Positions 22,731-33,130 of a stretch of DNA of 64,000 nucleotides are shown one piece after another (the first letter of the stretch is position 1; every line of letters starts with the position of its first letter). Source of the DNA: Diphasiastrum complanatum (taxonomy: Eukaryota > Streptophyta > Lycopodiopsida > Lycopodiales > Lycopodiaceae); contig CM055104.1 of assembly GCA_029204225.1 (NCBI GenBank), positions 44,829,835 through 44,893,834 of the forward strand, read 5' to 3'. Both the position numbers and the translations under genes were made by a program. The notes beneath the pieces were generated by a model. The model was not told the DNA's origin and made no database searches. It worked only from the letters and a program-made list of their open reading frames with translations.

Positions 22731-23250
22731 TGAATGGATCAATCCTTTATATTTTCAAAGCGATTTCTATTTGCAGTAATGATTTTAGAAATAGAGTTTA
22801 AGGATATGTATGAAAAAGATCGATTTTCATTAGTTTCATATATAATTTGAAATTTATGCATGATTTTATTATGATGTAAATTTTATTCTAGAATTATATG
22901 AAGATCTGGTATGATGTTTTCTTATTTCTCAGTTGACAAGCTATAGGATGATCCAAGATTGATCATTTTTCTAACTTTCCATTTATCAAACAATTTTGTT
23001 TGTATCGAAATATTGATCAAAGATAATAACTGCAATTCAATCGGGTTGATTTTTAGCAACGTTTGTATGTACGCAGGAGAAAAAAATGACGTATTTTATT
23101 CTATTTGGTTAATTTCTACAACCGTTACATATATACGAATTTTTCATATTTCCTTCATGTGTATTATGATAAGAAAATATTGCTTGAAGCATATGGCAAA
23201 ATTTTTGGACTTGCTTGTGATACGATTTTTGGACTTGCTTCAACAAGAAA
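22731..23250. other. AT-rich sequence, no supported gene
   Basis: A 119-codon plus-strand frame (22959-23318) overlaps the start of the next segment but shows no domain and reads mostly hydrophobic low-complexity sequence. Confidence 0.3.
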
Positions 23251-23650
23251 GCCACGAGCTTCCACAAGACACTGTTGGTAGAATCAAGATCTTTCTGATC
23301 AGTTGTTTTACAATTTGAAAACATTGAAATGCATGTATAATGTCTCTCAAGGTGCTACATCTAAACATCCTTGTTTGTACTGCATGAAAATGGCAAAAGA
23401 TGTTACTAGGAGTACATGAATTACTAGAGAAATTGCAGATCCAAACTGGAAGCCTGTATTGCTTACTCCCTTGAAAAATGCGCATGTTTGCACTCTTCAT
23501 GCAGAAGTTAGGATAATAGAGAGGCTCGTTTATCTTCATATAGTTTTGGCTTGGAATAAGAAGCCAACATCATCAGCAAAGGAAGGTATCTCTCGATTAG
23601 AAGGCGTTCTATCAAAAGCAAGACTTCATAAGGGACATGTCAAAATATAA
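23251..23650 (+). pseudogene. Unrecognised CxxC...HxCxxH protein fragment
   Basis: Plus-strand reading gives TLKCMYNVSQGATSKHPCLY with CMKM following, a stop, then NWKPVLLTPLKNAHVCTLHA and EVRIIERLVYLHIVLAWNKK. The spacing of C-x2-C and H-x-C-x2-H, with conserved-looking Leu and Ile around them, suggests a zinc-binding insert such as occurs in some large DDE transposases, but I cannot name the family. One internal stop and no start indicate decay. It is followed within 50 bases by the 79-bp repeat copy 2 and the 180-bp tandem repeat. Confidence 0.35.
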
Positions 23651-23688
23651 AAAGATGAAAAGCTTTCAGGAAAGTTGGTAAAAGCATA

Positions 23689-23762
23689 GTTTGGTGGTAC
23701 AAAAAAAGAACCCATTTTTCATTGTACCTTTTGGTAGTACATTTCACTTTTTGGGGATTTTA
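23689..23762. repeat. 79-bp dispersed direct repeat, copy 2
   Basis: Matches 22068-22146 almost base for base (GTTTGGTGGTAC through CACTTTTTGG). The 1.6 kb between the copies includes the RT fragment and the CxxC fragment, so the repeat could bracket an inserted or duplicated unit. Confidence 0.85.
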
Positions 23763-24090
23763 CTACTCGTAATTGTTTTAAGTCCACATAAAAAATGACA
23801 TAATTTTTAGTGGTAAGTCCAATTTCAGTGGAGTTTGGTGCGTTAGAAAGCGCTTGACAAGCTCTTTCCAATGATATTTTAGATGACATACTTCCAAGCT
23901 ACGGTTAAAAAGTTATGGCAAGTCAAAAGTATGGGAATTTGACTAATCATAATTTTTTGAGTCCACATTAAAAATGACATAACTTTTTGATGGTAAGTCC
24001 AATTTCAGCGGAGTTTGGTGCGTTGACGAGCGCTTCCCAATGATATGTTACATGACATACTTAAAACGTTATTGCAAGTCAAAAGTATGG
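23757..24090. repeat. Tandem repeat, about 180-bp unit, two copies
   Basis: Both units share GTCCACAT, AAAATGACATAA, GGTAAGTCCAATTTCAG, GGAGTTTGGTGCGTT and AAGTCAAAAGTATGG. Unit starts are 23761 and 23941. The second unit has lost about 25 bases in the middle (around 24030). Confidence 0.85.
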
Positions 24091-24092
24091 AA

Positions 24093-24344
24093 GCCTGAGT
24101 GTCTGGTCATCACAAGGGATGGAGAAGTCACATTGGCAAGCATGTGCAACATTTCATCGAAATACACAACATGGAGGAACCAATGAAAAATGAAACTATA
24201 TTTGTCAATCATTTCAGTGGTTCTACCGCAGAGTTCAGCTTCGATAGATCACCAAATCCTCAAATTACGACAAATTCAGAAAAGCTTGCAAATTCATTGA
24301 GCAACAAAGAAGCTAGAAATTTAGAGTCTACTAATGCAAGTTGA
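24093..24344 (+). other. Open frame after the tandem repeat, unrecognised
   Basis: An 81-codon plus-strand frame beginning MSGHHKGWRSHIGKHVQHF and rich in Asn, Ser and Glu. Composition is protein-like, and it lies on the same strand as the CxxC fragment at 23.25-23.65 kb, so it could be part of the same decayed gene interrupted by the repeat. No domain is recognised. Confidence 0.25.
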
Positions 24345-24399
24345 TTGAGCTACAAGGAAGCTACAAATGTAAATTGTATTCATAATTTTCAATATATAC

Positions 24400-25540
24400 A
24401 AAAGTTTCATTCAGTTGGATTTGATATTTCATCTTGTCCATGTAGTAACTCTCTACTTGCATAAGCATTCAGAAGATGCTCATTGTCCTTGTTACCACTC
24501 AATTCTATATACGTTGCATACAATGAATAATGGGAACTCCTTAATGGTACATTCCCATCTACAAATCCTAATATGTTCAAAACATACAATCTCTTCACAA
24601 AAATTATTTTATTTGCTTTAGCAGATAAATGTTCACCTAGATAATAAGATATCTCCAACTGGATTGAGTTTGGAATGAGCAACACAAATTTTATTTTTTT
24701 GAAAGTGCCTCAAGTAGTGGCCAAGACCACTATCCCTGTGGAAAGATGAAGAATGTTGCCTAAAGTCCCCTCGACGAGTAGCAAAGTCATCGATCACAAG
24801 TGTATTCTGCATAACAAAATTCTTAGTTTTTAAAATCTAATAGAATACATACAAAATTAATATTATCATATGATAAACTTACAATAAAACTACTAAACTT
24901 ACAAATTCTTCATCATCTGCTGCAACTAGATTGGAATGATCTATATTGTGACCCCCTATTGAAGAAGAGTCATTTGCAAATTTCATTACTGATGGACAAG
25001 GGAATTCCAGTTGGGCCTGGAAGGAAATAAATTTCTCTTCAAATGGCAAACTTCATCCATGATCCCGAGCATTTGCCAAAGCCATCGACAAACATTCCTC
25101 ACCAGTTAGAATACCTTCATCATCATCATAGTCAATGTCTGCGGCATCAAGTCTTCAATTTCAAAATCAACAATGTTAGAGAACTCAAAAATGGTGCTTG
25201 ACAATAGACAAAGAACCTCATTGCTCCTAATAATCGAAAAAAACACATAGATCTGCAGTTGTAAAATATACACATCTTTGTTTATATAATATTTTGGCAA
25301 ATAAAAAAAGCATTTGTACTGTACATCAACAATTTTTTCTTCAATATTGGCATTGGAGCCAGTGAAGACACCTCTCAGCTTATCAGTATCTACAATCATA
25401 TAGTCAGTGTCTCTATCAGGAGTATTCAACAAGAAATGACTGATATCCTTTATGGAATGCTCAGTAGTGGAGGATTAATAGATCTGAGTTTCAAGCATCG
25501 ATGTATTTGACTCTTCTGGGATCTGTACTTACAAAAAAAA
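24400..25540 (-). pseudogene. Unrecognised intron-containing gene, copy A
   Basis: Minus-strand reading: an exon-like segment around 25430-25300; then about 25143-24902 with ADIDYDDDEGILTGEECLSM, SLPFEEKFISFQ and SSSIGGHNIDHSNL, ending at a GTAAGT donor. After an intron ending TTATGCAG, a further exon starts NTLVIDDFATRRGD (about 24812) and carries GLGHYLRHFQKNKICVAHS. The order and motifs match copy B at 29.4-30.3 kb on the same strand. At least one stop (after ANARDHG) suggests decay. No family is recognised; it is acidic, with no transmembrane or catalytic motif visible. Confidence 0.5.
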
Positions 25541-25894
25541 CACAAATCCGGTTTGATACTCGAGATAACAACATTTTTGTTTACATATATTACATTCAGT
25601 GGAATTCTTAAATTGGTCAAAAAGTCTAGTGTACATCCTGTCTTAGCCGCTGCTTAATACTGTAGAAAATAATGTACAAGGTTAGTGAAATGCATAAACG
25701 ACAAATTACCCAAAGAGATTAGAGGGATACTAATTATATCTCTAAATCTGACATACTAGTCATAAAAAACATTTGGACTCTGTTGTGTTGTACTAAACAC
25801 ATGTAAGAAAGGTCAGAAGATGGATTTGAAATACTCTATATGCGCTCAGATATACCAAAATCTATGAGAGATATGGACAACAAGGACTCCCCAG
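25541..25894. other. No supported feature
   Basis: AT-rich sequence upstream of copy A on the minus strand. It could hold its first exon or promoter, but nothing is clear. Confidence 0.3.
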
Positions 25895-26160
25895 ATGAGG
25901 AAGCCATTGCCTAGTATGGGTTCTGTGCAAGAGGGAACTATCAATGAAAAAAAGAGTACACTATGCATGCACAGAACTGATATGTATGGACTGATGAGTC
26001 TGATATCGCTATTGTGCGCGTGTCATGTTCTGGGTTGTAAAGACGACAAGCTAGGTGTGCATAGAACCGATATGATCAAAAATCAAAAAAGAAAGACAAT
26101 TTTTTTTTCAAGGATCATGTCCTTTATAGTTGTTTCACATGTGGGAGTCAACGGTCAACT
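25895..26160 (-). mobile_element. Partial LTR, minus, same family as 33.13-33.83 kb
   Basis: The sequence AGAACCGATATGA, then an A/T-rich stretch, AGGATCATGTCCTTTATAG, CACATGTGGGAGTCAACGG and TCAAC matches the reverse complement of 33.79-33.65 kb step by step. On the minus strand CTATAAAGG is the TATA-like core. Only the promoter-proximal part is clearly shared. Confidence 0.65.
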
Positions 26161-26546
26161 TTTTATCCATATACTGATGGAGATCCCATCAAATTTTTAT
26201 ACATTTCAAGTTCGGATTTGAGTATTTAGGGCATCTCTATACTTTTCATAACTTAACCCTAATATCCAACCTAAGTGATCATTGGATCCACCCTATTTAG
26301 TTTCCTTGATCTTGAGATCCAAAAACAATGTAAAACATACTATTTTTGGCTCCTATTTTATCTCTACCCTATCTAAGCACACTTTGGCTTTATTTCAAAG
26401 GTGCCTTCACAATGTAGGATGTAAAATAAACTTTGGAAAAGCATCCTATGCTACTTTGGCATGTGTGGCATTCAATTATATGGCCGTCTTGCCAATTACA
26501 ATGCATGTGGCCAAGTTTGGTCCAAACTAGCTTGTGAATTTCAACA
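26161..26546 (-). mobile_element. 3' LTR start of the 26.5-29.3 kb Copia
   Basis: The minus strand starts TGTTGAAATTC at 26546 directly after a polypurine tract. The LTR's other end is not clear and may be interrupted by the LTR fragment at 25895-26160. A 10-bp inverted repeat (TCCAAACTAG...CTAGTTTGGA, 26521-26569) brackets the boundary. Confidence 0.55.
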
Positions 26547-26557
26547 CTCCTCCTCAC
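26547..26557 (-). other. Polypurine tract
   Basis: The minus strand reads GTGAGGAGGAG next to TGTTGAAA, fixing the 3' LTR start. Confidence 0.6.
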
Positions 26558-26559
26558 AA

Positions 26560-26945
26560 CTAGTTTGGATCTAACATAGATCTACTAATCACTCCAAGAG
26601 AGGTTCTTAACTTTACAAATGCTGCTCTTTGAAGAGGTTTAGTGAGCACATCAACCACACATTCATTACTTGGTACATGTTCCAAAGAGACCTCCTTTGC
26701 TTGAACCTTTTCCCTCACAAAGTGATGACAAATCTCAATGTGTTTGGATCTTGCATCAAAGATTGGATTTGTTGCAAGATGTTGAGCTGAAATGTTCCAA
26801 TGCTCCACACCAGGATTTTGCATAAATTGGCTTAATCCACCAACACTGTAGATTAGATTTGGTCTTGTGATGGTTAGATAAATGAGTAAACCAACTAGCT
26901 TCCTATAGAAAGTAATGTCCTCGAAGGATCTTTCATTACCTCTTA
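26560..26945 (-). pseudogene. Copia RT end and RNase H (minus)
   Basis: Reads RKLVGLLIYLTITRPNLIYS and GGLSQFMQNPGVEHW, then jumps to NPIFDARSKHIEICHHFVRE, VPSNECVVDVLTKPLQRAAF and KLRTSLGV. The middle of RNase H is deleted right after VEHW. This is the C-terminal end of the polyprotein whose gag starts near 29.3 kb. Confidence 0.9.
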
Positions 26946-27430
26946 TAGTGATTGGGAAAGGACTTGTTTATGAAGCATAGAACTCATATTGGACTACTAT
27001 CAAAATCTATGCTAGAACTAGTTGAAGAGGGAGTGTGAAAAATTTAACTAGTTTAGTTGAGGTATTTTAGTAAATTTGAGGCCAATATTTCAACTTAGAG
27101 AGAGATTTTTTTATGTCAATAAAGGCCTAAATAGTGTTTGTACTATTTTTGGCAAGTAGATTTGTGGATGAGGTCAAATTTAGACCCATTCTAATCGGCT
27201 AATATAGATACTTTGCATTTAGTCACTAAAAACTAGGTTTTTGGTGAAGTATCTAGAAGTTGCCACATGTGTGAAATGATGCTTGTTGTTGCTATTGTAT
27301 GGAAAAGGATAGTATCATGTCAAATCTTAGTTTTTGTGATCATATCTACACAAATTTGAAATTCTAGCATGGTAGATGTATTATTTCTAGCTTGTGAATG
27401 ATTCTAGATGTGCATCCCAATTTAGCCAAC
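26946..27430. other. Insertion or decayed spacer within the Copia element
   Basis: The RT palm expected here is missing. Instead there is AT-rich sequence with a purine tract GAAGAGGGAGTGTG at 27012 (plus) and a CACATGTGTGAA motif near 27264, which together look like part of another LTR retroelement. Confidence 0.4.
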
Positions 27431-28060
27431 ATCTTGTTGATCCATTAATTTCTCACTCCTAGAACATGAAGAACCAAATAGAATTTAAATGCAATGATTC
27501 TTCCATTCTTCAAACTTTGAACTCTTTGGAAAATAACAACAACCAAACAATAAATGTGAGTAATCAATCAATGCTTGCATGTGCCACACAAACCTCTTTG
27601 AACTTTTAAGTCTTCATTTTCCAACTTTAAGCACTTGACCTTCATGTTGAATTGACTCTCCAAAACATTCTTAAACTTGAGAAAAATATCAAATATATAT
27701 GAAGTCCTCACTCTTTAGAAGATAAGTCCAACAATATCTACTAAAGTCATCAATGCAAGTCACAAACATCTTTGCTCCTCCATTACTCAAAGCACTAGTA
27801 TGATGCACATCCAAATGTACTAAATGAAAAGGCATCTTAGATCTTGAACTCGATCTAGAATAAGAAAACCTTTGTGACTTTGACATTGAACAAAGCTAAC
27901 CAACTTGCATCTTTGCCTTCAAACCACCATGGTTAGAAACAACATATCCATCAAGTTTGTAGAGATCATCTTGTCTTTTGCCTTGGGAAATCAAGACTCC
28001 ATTCCTTTTGACCAAGCTCTTGACAATTTGCACACATTTACATGAATTTCTCAAAAATGA
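27431..28060 (-). pseudogene. Copia preintegrase and integrase core start (minus)
   Basis: The integrase start is MPFHLVHLDVHHTSALSNGG and CIDDFSRYCWTYLLKSED, with the first catalytic Asp in HLDV. After a frameshift it continues as FDIFLKFKNVLESQFNMKVK and CLKLENEDLKVQRG. Upstream is a decayed preintegrase stretch. The second catalytic Asp and the Glu cannot be identified, so the core is incomplete. Confidence 0.8.
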
Positions 28061-28233
28061 TATAGAATGAGTAAATTAGGATATAAGAACACTTACTTGC
28101 TGATCTTTTCCTTTACACAAGTCTTCAACACCTGCAAAAATAGATCATCATTACTTTGACCCTTGAGTTGACAAATTCCACTTGGTTTTGATGAAGAAAA
28201 CAAAGACCAACCATATGCTCTTCCAATAGTACA
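28061..28233 (-). pseudogene. Copia protease-preintegrase spacer
   Basis: Continues the minus-strand polyprotein between the protease and preintegrase domains. Frames are broken and no motif of its own is visible. Confidence 0.4.
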
Positions 28234-28500
28234 TCATAACCTTTGATCAAAACACTTTTTATAGATCCAAACTTCTTTCAAATGGACATTTCTATTTGTA
28301 GATGAGAGAAAAAAAGGAATATTACCAATGCCCTTGATAACAACTTTACCATCATTGGCCATGTTGATGACCTTCTTCCCTCCTTCATAAGGCACCAAAG
28401 GATTAAAGTACTCCTTGTGACATGTCATATGAAAGATTGCTCCACTATCAATCCACCATGGATCAATATCTCCATCAGTGGTTAGCAAACAAGAAGTCAT
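28234..28500 (-). pseudogene. Copia aspartic protease (minus)
   Basis: DPWWIDSGAIFHMTCHKEYF contains the active-site D-S-G, with AxxHMT as in Copia proteases. It is followed by INMANDGKVVIKGIGNI, the usual flap-side motif. The catalytic triplet is intact but the surrounding polyprotein is not. Confidence 0.9.
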
Positions 28501-28521
28501 GAAAAAAGAATCACTTGAATT

Positions 28522-29330
28522 TCACTCATCAACACCATCCTCATCAAAAGTAGAATTGCCTTGCTTCTCACCTTTATCTCTTTTCTTTTTGAAGCAATCA
28601 CTAGCAAAATGTACTTTGACTCCACAATAGAAACATTTTAGCTTTGACCTATCTTTCCTCTTATAAGAAAAAGTAGAAGGCTCACTTTGGCCTTGTCCTT
28701 TTAGACCACTTGCCTTTGCTCTTGCCCTTGAACTTGCCCTTTGAGAATATAGCCTCCTCCTCTGCAACTTGACATGTGGAAGTAGATCCTCTTCTTGATT
28801 GAAGCCTAAACTCCTCATTCCCGAAGATTTCTTGCAATTCCTCCATACTTGGCAATGTCTTTTGAATAGCAAAAATTCGAACAAGATTAGCATGATCATC
28901 CAACAAGCCATTAAGAACTACTTGAAGAAGTTCTACCTCCTTAATGCTTCATCAATACATGCTAACTCATCATTGAATGATTTAACCCTCAAAACAAAAA
29001 CATGAGCACTTTCATCCTTCTTTTGCAAACTTTGAAAGATTTTCCTCTTAAGGGTTAAGACCTTTGATGTAGACTTATAAATCTTTTGTAAAGATTCCCA
29101 AGCCTCACTAGATGTAGTGCACTTACTAGCTTCCTTGAGAACTTCACTAGCCACATTCATCTTGATCACATGAAGAGCTTTCTTTGCCCTCTCATACCTC
29201 AATTGTTCTTGAGGTGGCAAAGGTCTTTCCTCCACACCTACAACAATATCCATCGACTCATTCATCTCCGAATGAGAGACTTCATTCTCACCTTCCAAGT
29301 TGAATATTTGCTTGAGGTAAGCCTATTCTT
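28522..29330 (-). pseudogene. Copia gag with CCHC knuckle (minus)
   Basis: The capsid at 29298-28933 has ERAKKALHVIKMNVASEVLK, CTTSSEAWESLQKIYKS and DESAHVFVLRVKSFNDELAC, then VVLNGLLDDHANLV. A frameshift leads to a basic linker and the zinc knuckle CFYCGVKVHFASDC (about 28630-28590), with C-x2-C-x4-H-x4-C spacing intact. The gag N-terminus upstream of 29.3 kb is not recognisable, and no 5' LTR is seen, so the element is 5'-truncated against gene copy B. Confidence 0.9.
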
Positions 29331-29439
29331 GCTCTCCAACATGAAGCCTCATGAATCCAAAAAGAAATCACAAAGATATGGAACCTGTCAAATCTCTTTC
29401 TTGCACCAAAAACTAGGATATAATCGAGTATTTTAATAG
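29331..29439. other. Junction between Copia gag and gene copy B
   Basis: Short stretch with no feature. The 5' end of the Copia element should lie here but is missing. Confidence 0.3.
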
Positions 29440-30340
29440 CTAGATCCCTCTTAACAAAAACAATTTTGAATGTTCCTTTGGCATAATTGTGGCTCCTAAG
29501 AAAATAGACAATGCTCTAGTTTCCATTATAATGGTTGCGACGAATGGACTATAACTCGTATGATATATACAAAATTCATTATTTACAAAATTCTTCAAAT
29601 AATGGGCAAGAGATGCATCATTGTGCCCAATAGCTCCTGATCCCTCATGAAGACTTACTTCGATGGTATTCTGTAAAGAAGAGTAATAAGAGATATATTT
29701 AGATTGAAAGGTAAAAATCACGATTACAAAAAATAGAACAATAACTAAAGCATAAGGTCTCAAAATACAAGATCATCATCATAAAAAATGACCATATTTT
29801 TTATTGTAATGTTGTGGCCACCACTAGACTCTTCAGTTCTCACTAGTTCATGATGAATCCTTGGTAGATACCTTTTATGAAACTCCAAAAATTCTTCCTC
29901 ACTTGGCAAGGTTTCAGAATAAGCTTTGTATTTTTCCATCATGGCATCCAATGCCTCTTTGCTAGATTTCCATTTTCCATCCTTCACAATATCAATCTTG
30001 ACCTCGAGATCATCATAATCATAATCAATAATATCTGAAAATTTTAACATTTCTTTTGAAAAAAATGAGAAGTTTCATCTTCACTCAAATAAAAAACATC
30101 TTTAATATCATTGAACGATATATAACTATCATTAATCATAATATACACAGGGAGATCCAGTAACATTTTTCCCTTAAAAGGAGTTTTTGAAGATTTACAA
30201 TTGGACAAAATTATTGAGCGACAAGTAGTCTGCTCAAATTTAGAAGCCATTTCAGCTTCAGATTCAGCACCTTTGTCTATGTCATCTTCATCTACATCCA
30301 TTGGAACAGATGAAGGGATAGTAGGTAAACCTAATGAAGA
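29440..30340 (-). pseudogene. Unrecognised intron-containing gene, copy B
   Basis: Minus-strand segments: 30301-30060, acidic start MDVDEDDIDKGAESEAEMAS then LLDLPVYIMINDSYISFNDI and KDVFYLSEDETSHFF; 30050-29770, MLKFSDIIDYDYDDLEVKID then SLPSEEEFLEFHKRYL-like (here TLPSEEEFLEFHKRYLPRI) and ESSGGHNITIKNMVIFYDDD, ending at a GT donor; after an intron with TTACAG-like acceptor, NTIEVSLHEGSGAIGHNDAS and LAHYLKNFVNNEFCIYHTS (29670 on). The frames are longer and cleaner than in copy A, so B may have been active more recently. No domain is recognised; it could be a host gene family or an accessory gene of a transposon. Confidence 0.5.
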
Positions 30341-31560
30341 TTAACCAGCAGGCTCATCTTCTGGTACTTCAACATAGATTTAAAGAAAAAATGCCATGCC
30401 TTTTATTAGAAGACGACATTTTCTATTGTGAATACTACATTGAGTAATTTTTTTGAAGCTCTCATGTAATTCGAGAATTTTCTATTGTGATTTTGTTTGG
30501 AAGAAGTTTGGGAATGTACGAGATATAAATAATAAACAAAACTACAATTGTCTATATCTATGAAAGGGGTAGAGTAATAACATGACTAAATTTATCAAGA
30601 AGATCACAACGATGGATTCCTACTGCTACTTTGCTGCAAAATGAACTAAAATTAGATCCTACACTACTTTACTTGCATAAATTGACAAAACAAGAAACAA
30701 AAACTAATCTACAGCATGTCAGAAGTCCAAGAATCTAGAAACCAACCAGTCTTTTGATTCTTGGACATCCCAAGAACATCAAGAACTAGAATGTTAGAGA
30801 ATATGCAAGATTTATGCCACATTTCTAGCCTATTTAGTTTACTTGAATGTTGGCTCCTATATTAATCCACAAGAAAACATGAAATCTAGTCCTCAACTAG
30901 GAAAGCAAGAAAGGTAATCCACTCTAGATCCACAAGCACACACAATATGAATGGAAGGGCATGATCATAGGGACATCACTCAAGAAAACCATCATGATCA
31001 AGGAGCTCAATGGATGCATCTAACTCATGGAGGGAGTTGATACAATACACAAAAAGCTCCTTTTCACAAAGAGGGAGTCTCTTAAATAAGCAAGAGAGCT
31101 CCTTAGGTGGCATCCTAGTGAAATTTCCACATTTCACAAATTACAAGTGGAAGAATGCTCTCCACTAGAGGTCACCATCAAAAGGTGGCTCACTCTACTT
31201 TCTTTAAGAGGGGTCTGCTTGCATTTATTACATTTGTCTAGAAATACTAGTTCCTACATGGTCATTCCATCTTTAGGGATTCACCATGAGGCTTACACAG
31301 TCCTTGCTTGTCATTACTACTAGTATTTCTCGGCTCTCATACTCGGCTCTCAGTCTTCGTTCGTCTCGTCTCCTTTAACCATATATAGTTTTCTTGGACT
31401 AATGAAATTGAGAGTTTGACTTTCAGCACACCATTGACTCAACGGACTTCCAAAAATGTCAAAATTTAATGGCATGCCATGTGCATTCAATTTTTGCTAT
31501 CCTCATTGTGCAAAAACTCGCAAAACTCGCAAGTGATTTACTCGCAAACTGTCAAAACCC
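30341..31560. other. No supported gene
   Basis: AT-rich sequence with scattered short repeats such as CTCGGCTCTCA at about 31330-31352. By position 30341-30560 could be upstream region of gene copy B. Confidence 0.35.
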
Positions 31561-32045
31561 CTCGTCTTGCTTCACCTGTTGCTGCCACCACTGTAGAGAT
31601 GAAGAGGAAGTAGGTTGAACCAAAGAGGCTATCAACAACTGTTCAACATGTTGTTGTCAAAAAAAAAAGATCCTCAACCTCTCCAAAGAAAGTGAGGGCT
31701 ATTCCGAAGCCAGTACCTTCCTTAACACCAACCTCTTCTTCCCCCTCTTCTTCCTCTTCCTCTTCTTCATCTTCCTCTTCTTCATCTTCATCATCTTCAT
31801 CTTCTAAATCCCCATCCAAGTCCCCATCCAAGTCCCCTTCCAAATCTCCTTAGAATCAGTTTTTAAATCCCCTCCCAAATCTATTGAACAGTCCACACAA
31901 CTCTCTTTTCCACCTTGCCCTACTGGTGAGCAATTAGATTTATTTTTTAATGTAAAGATCAATCCTTTTTTTTCACACGATACATTGAGTCATGTTTTTG
32001 TATCTCTTCTCGCCCCTCCTTCATTAACTTTTGTAGATCTCAATA
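31561..32045 (+). pseudogene. Basic Ser-repeat protein fragment
   Basis: Plus-strand reading gives a Lys/Arg-rich start (KKKRSSTSPKKVRAIPKPVP), a run of about 23 serines from TCT/TCA/TCC codons (31731-31806), then four KSPS units (31807-31851) and a stop. After the stop the same frame gives a proline/hydrophobic tail. The design recalls disordered DNA-binding tails or an ORF1-like protein, but no family is identified. It abuts the truncated end of the Ulp1-like copy 2, head to tail in opposite orientation. Confidence 0.35.
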
Positions 32046-33130
32046 AATTGCTTGCGGAATTTATCTTTACACAAAAAAGATTTACGACATTAATTGTTGT
32101 AATTTTTATAGAAACTATAGTTAAGATCCAGTGATCACAGCAAAAAACAATGAAGAATTCCATTAGATAGATGATACAGTGATTACAAGTAAAGAAATAG
32201 ACATAATTGGTATGATGAGACATCAACAAAACTTCACAGCTGGTGAGCAAGCACCAAGGACAAGTGTCATTGTTGTTCTTGATGCCTTGTAAAAGAAAAT
32301 TGCTGAGAAGCGACAATTCTTTCATGGAATCCCTTGCAATATCATATTGTAGTAAGGGGAGACCCACCTCAATCATTGGATCACTGATAGAGGCCCTTCT
32401 ATCATTCACCTAAATACAACCTGGGATTCTAAAGTTAAGAGTAAAACCAATTTCTTCTATTTGGAAGAGAATTGACATGCCGATATTATCTATAGCATCT
32501 GCAATATTTCTCTCAAATTTTAAATAATCATCAGAATCTAAATATACTATAGGTTTGACATTAATGGGAGGAGGGGGGAGAGTATTCACAATGTAGGAAA
32601 TGTACAAAATTTTTGTGGCTGAATCAACCATAGTATCTAGGGCATCATCTCCAGTTGGGGAATGTTGGAGGTCCAAGTGTCGGACCTTTTTAGGAGCCCG
32701 AGCAGAGGATTTCTTGCTCCTTTTAGGGGCAGGTTGCTTGCGAAGCCTCTTTGTGGGAATGTTAGTTCTGTCAAGGGGTTCGCCCCTAGCAGCAGGCGGT
32801 TCACCCTTGTGAAGTTTACAGAATCGCTCTCTCAATCTATACAAAATCTGAAAATCTTTGGGCATTATGGTGAGCCGCTTATCATGGATGAAAAGCAAAA
32901 AAAAATCTTCAAGAAAAAAAAGCCAAATAGTCCTCCACGGACTCCTGCAAGCACTGTAATGCTACAAGTGTGATCTGACAAGACTCTACAGACTATCCCA
33001 GGTAATCTTATGGATAGTTTTGTAGAATGGTGTCCTTGGTATCAGGATCAAGGTGGATCTTTGATATTTCTTAATCTCAAAGAGCCATCTGTTCCTATTA
33101 TGCCTAGTCTGCCATGGAGGATTAACAGCA
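32046..33130 (-). pseudogene. Ulp1/SENP-like protease gene, repeat copy 2 (inverted, truncated)
   Basis: A 162-codon minus-strand frame (32898-32410) keeps the N-terminal region open: MPKDFQILYRLRERFCKLHK, then a Lys/Pro-rich stretch, IVYLDSDDYLKFERNIADAI and LFQIEEIGFTLNFRIPGCI. A single TAG replaces the Arg seen in copy 1, after which the frame continues with RRASISDPMIEVGLPLLQYD, the protease start, and DHWILTIVSIKI (His side). The donor of the first intron is mutated. Homology stops at about 32050, before the Cys exon, so the active Cys is missing. Upstream (32900-33130) it matches 5726-6000 of copy 1. Confidence 0.6.

Noticed and set aside
27060-27330. Possible inverted match between 27.1-27.3 kb and the Copia leader at 4.8-5.0 kb
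   Set aside because: Only scattered words such as CTAGAA and CACATGTG agree; the similarity by eye is too weak to claim.
31643-31843. Asp/Glu-rich minus-strand frame
   Set aside because: It is the antisense of the poly-Ser/KSPS stretch on the plus strand; the acidic composition is a mirror effect.
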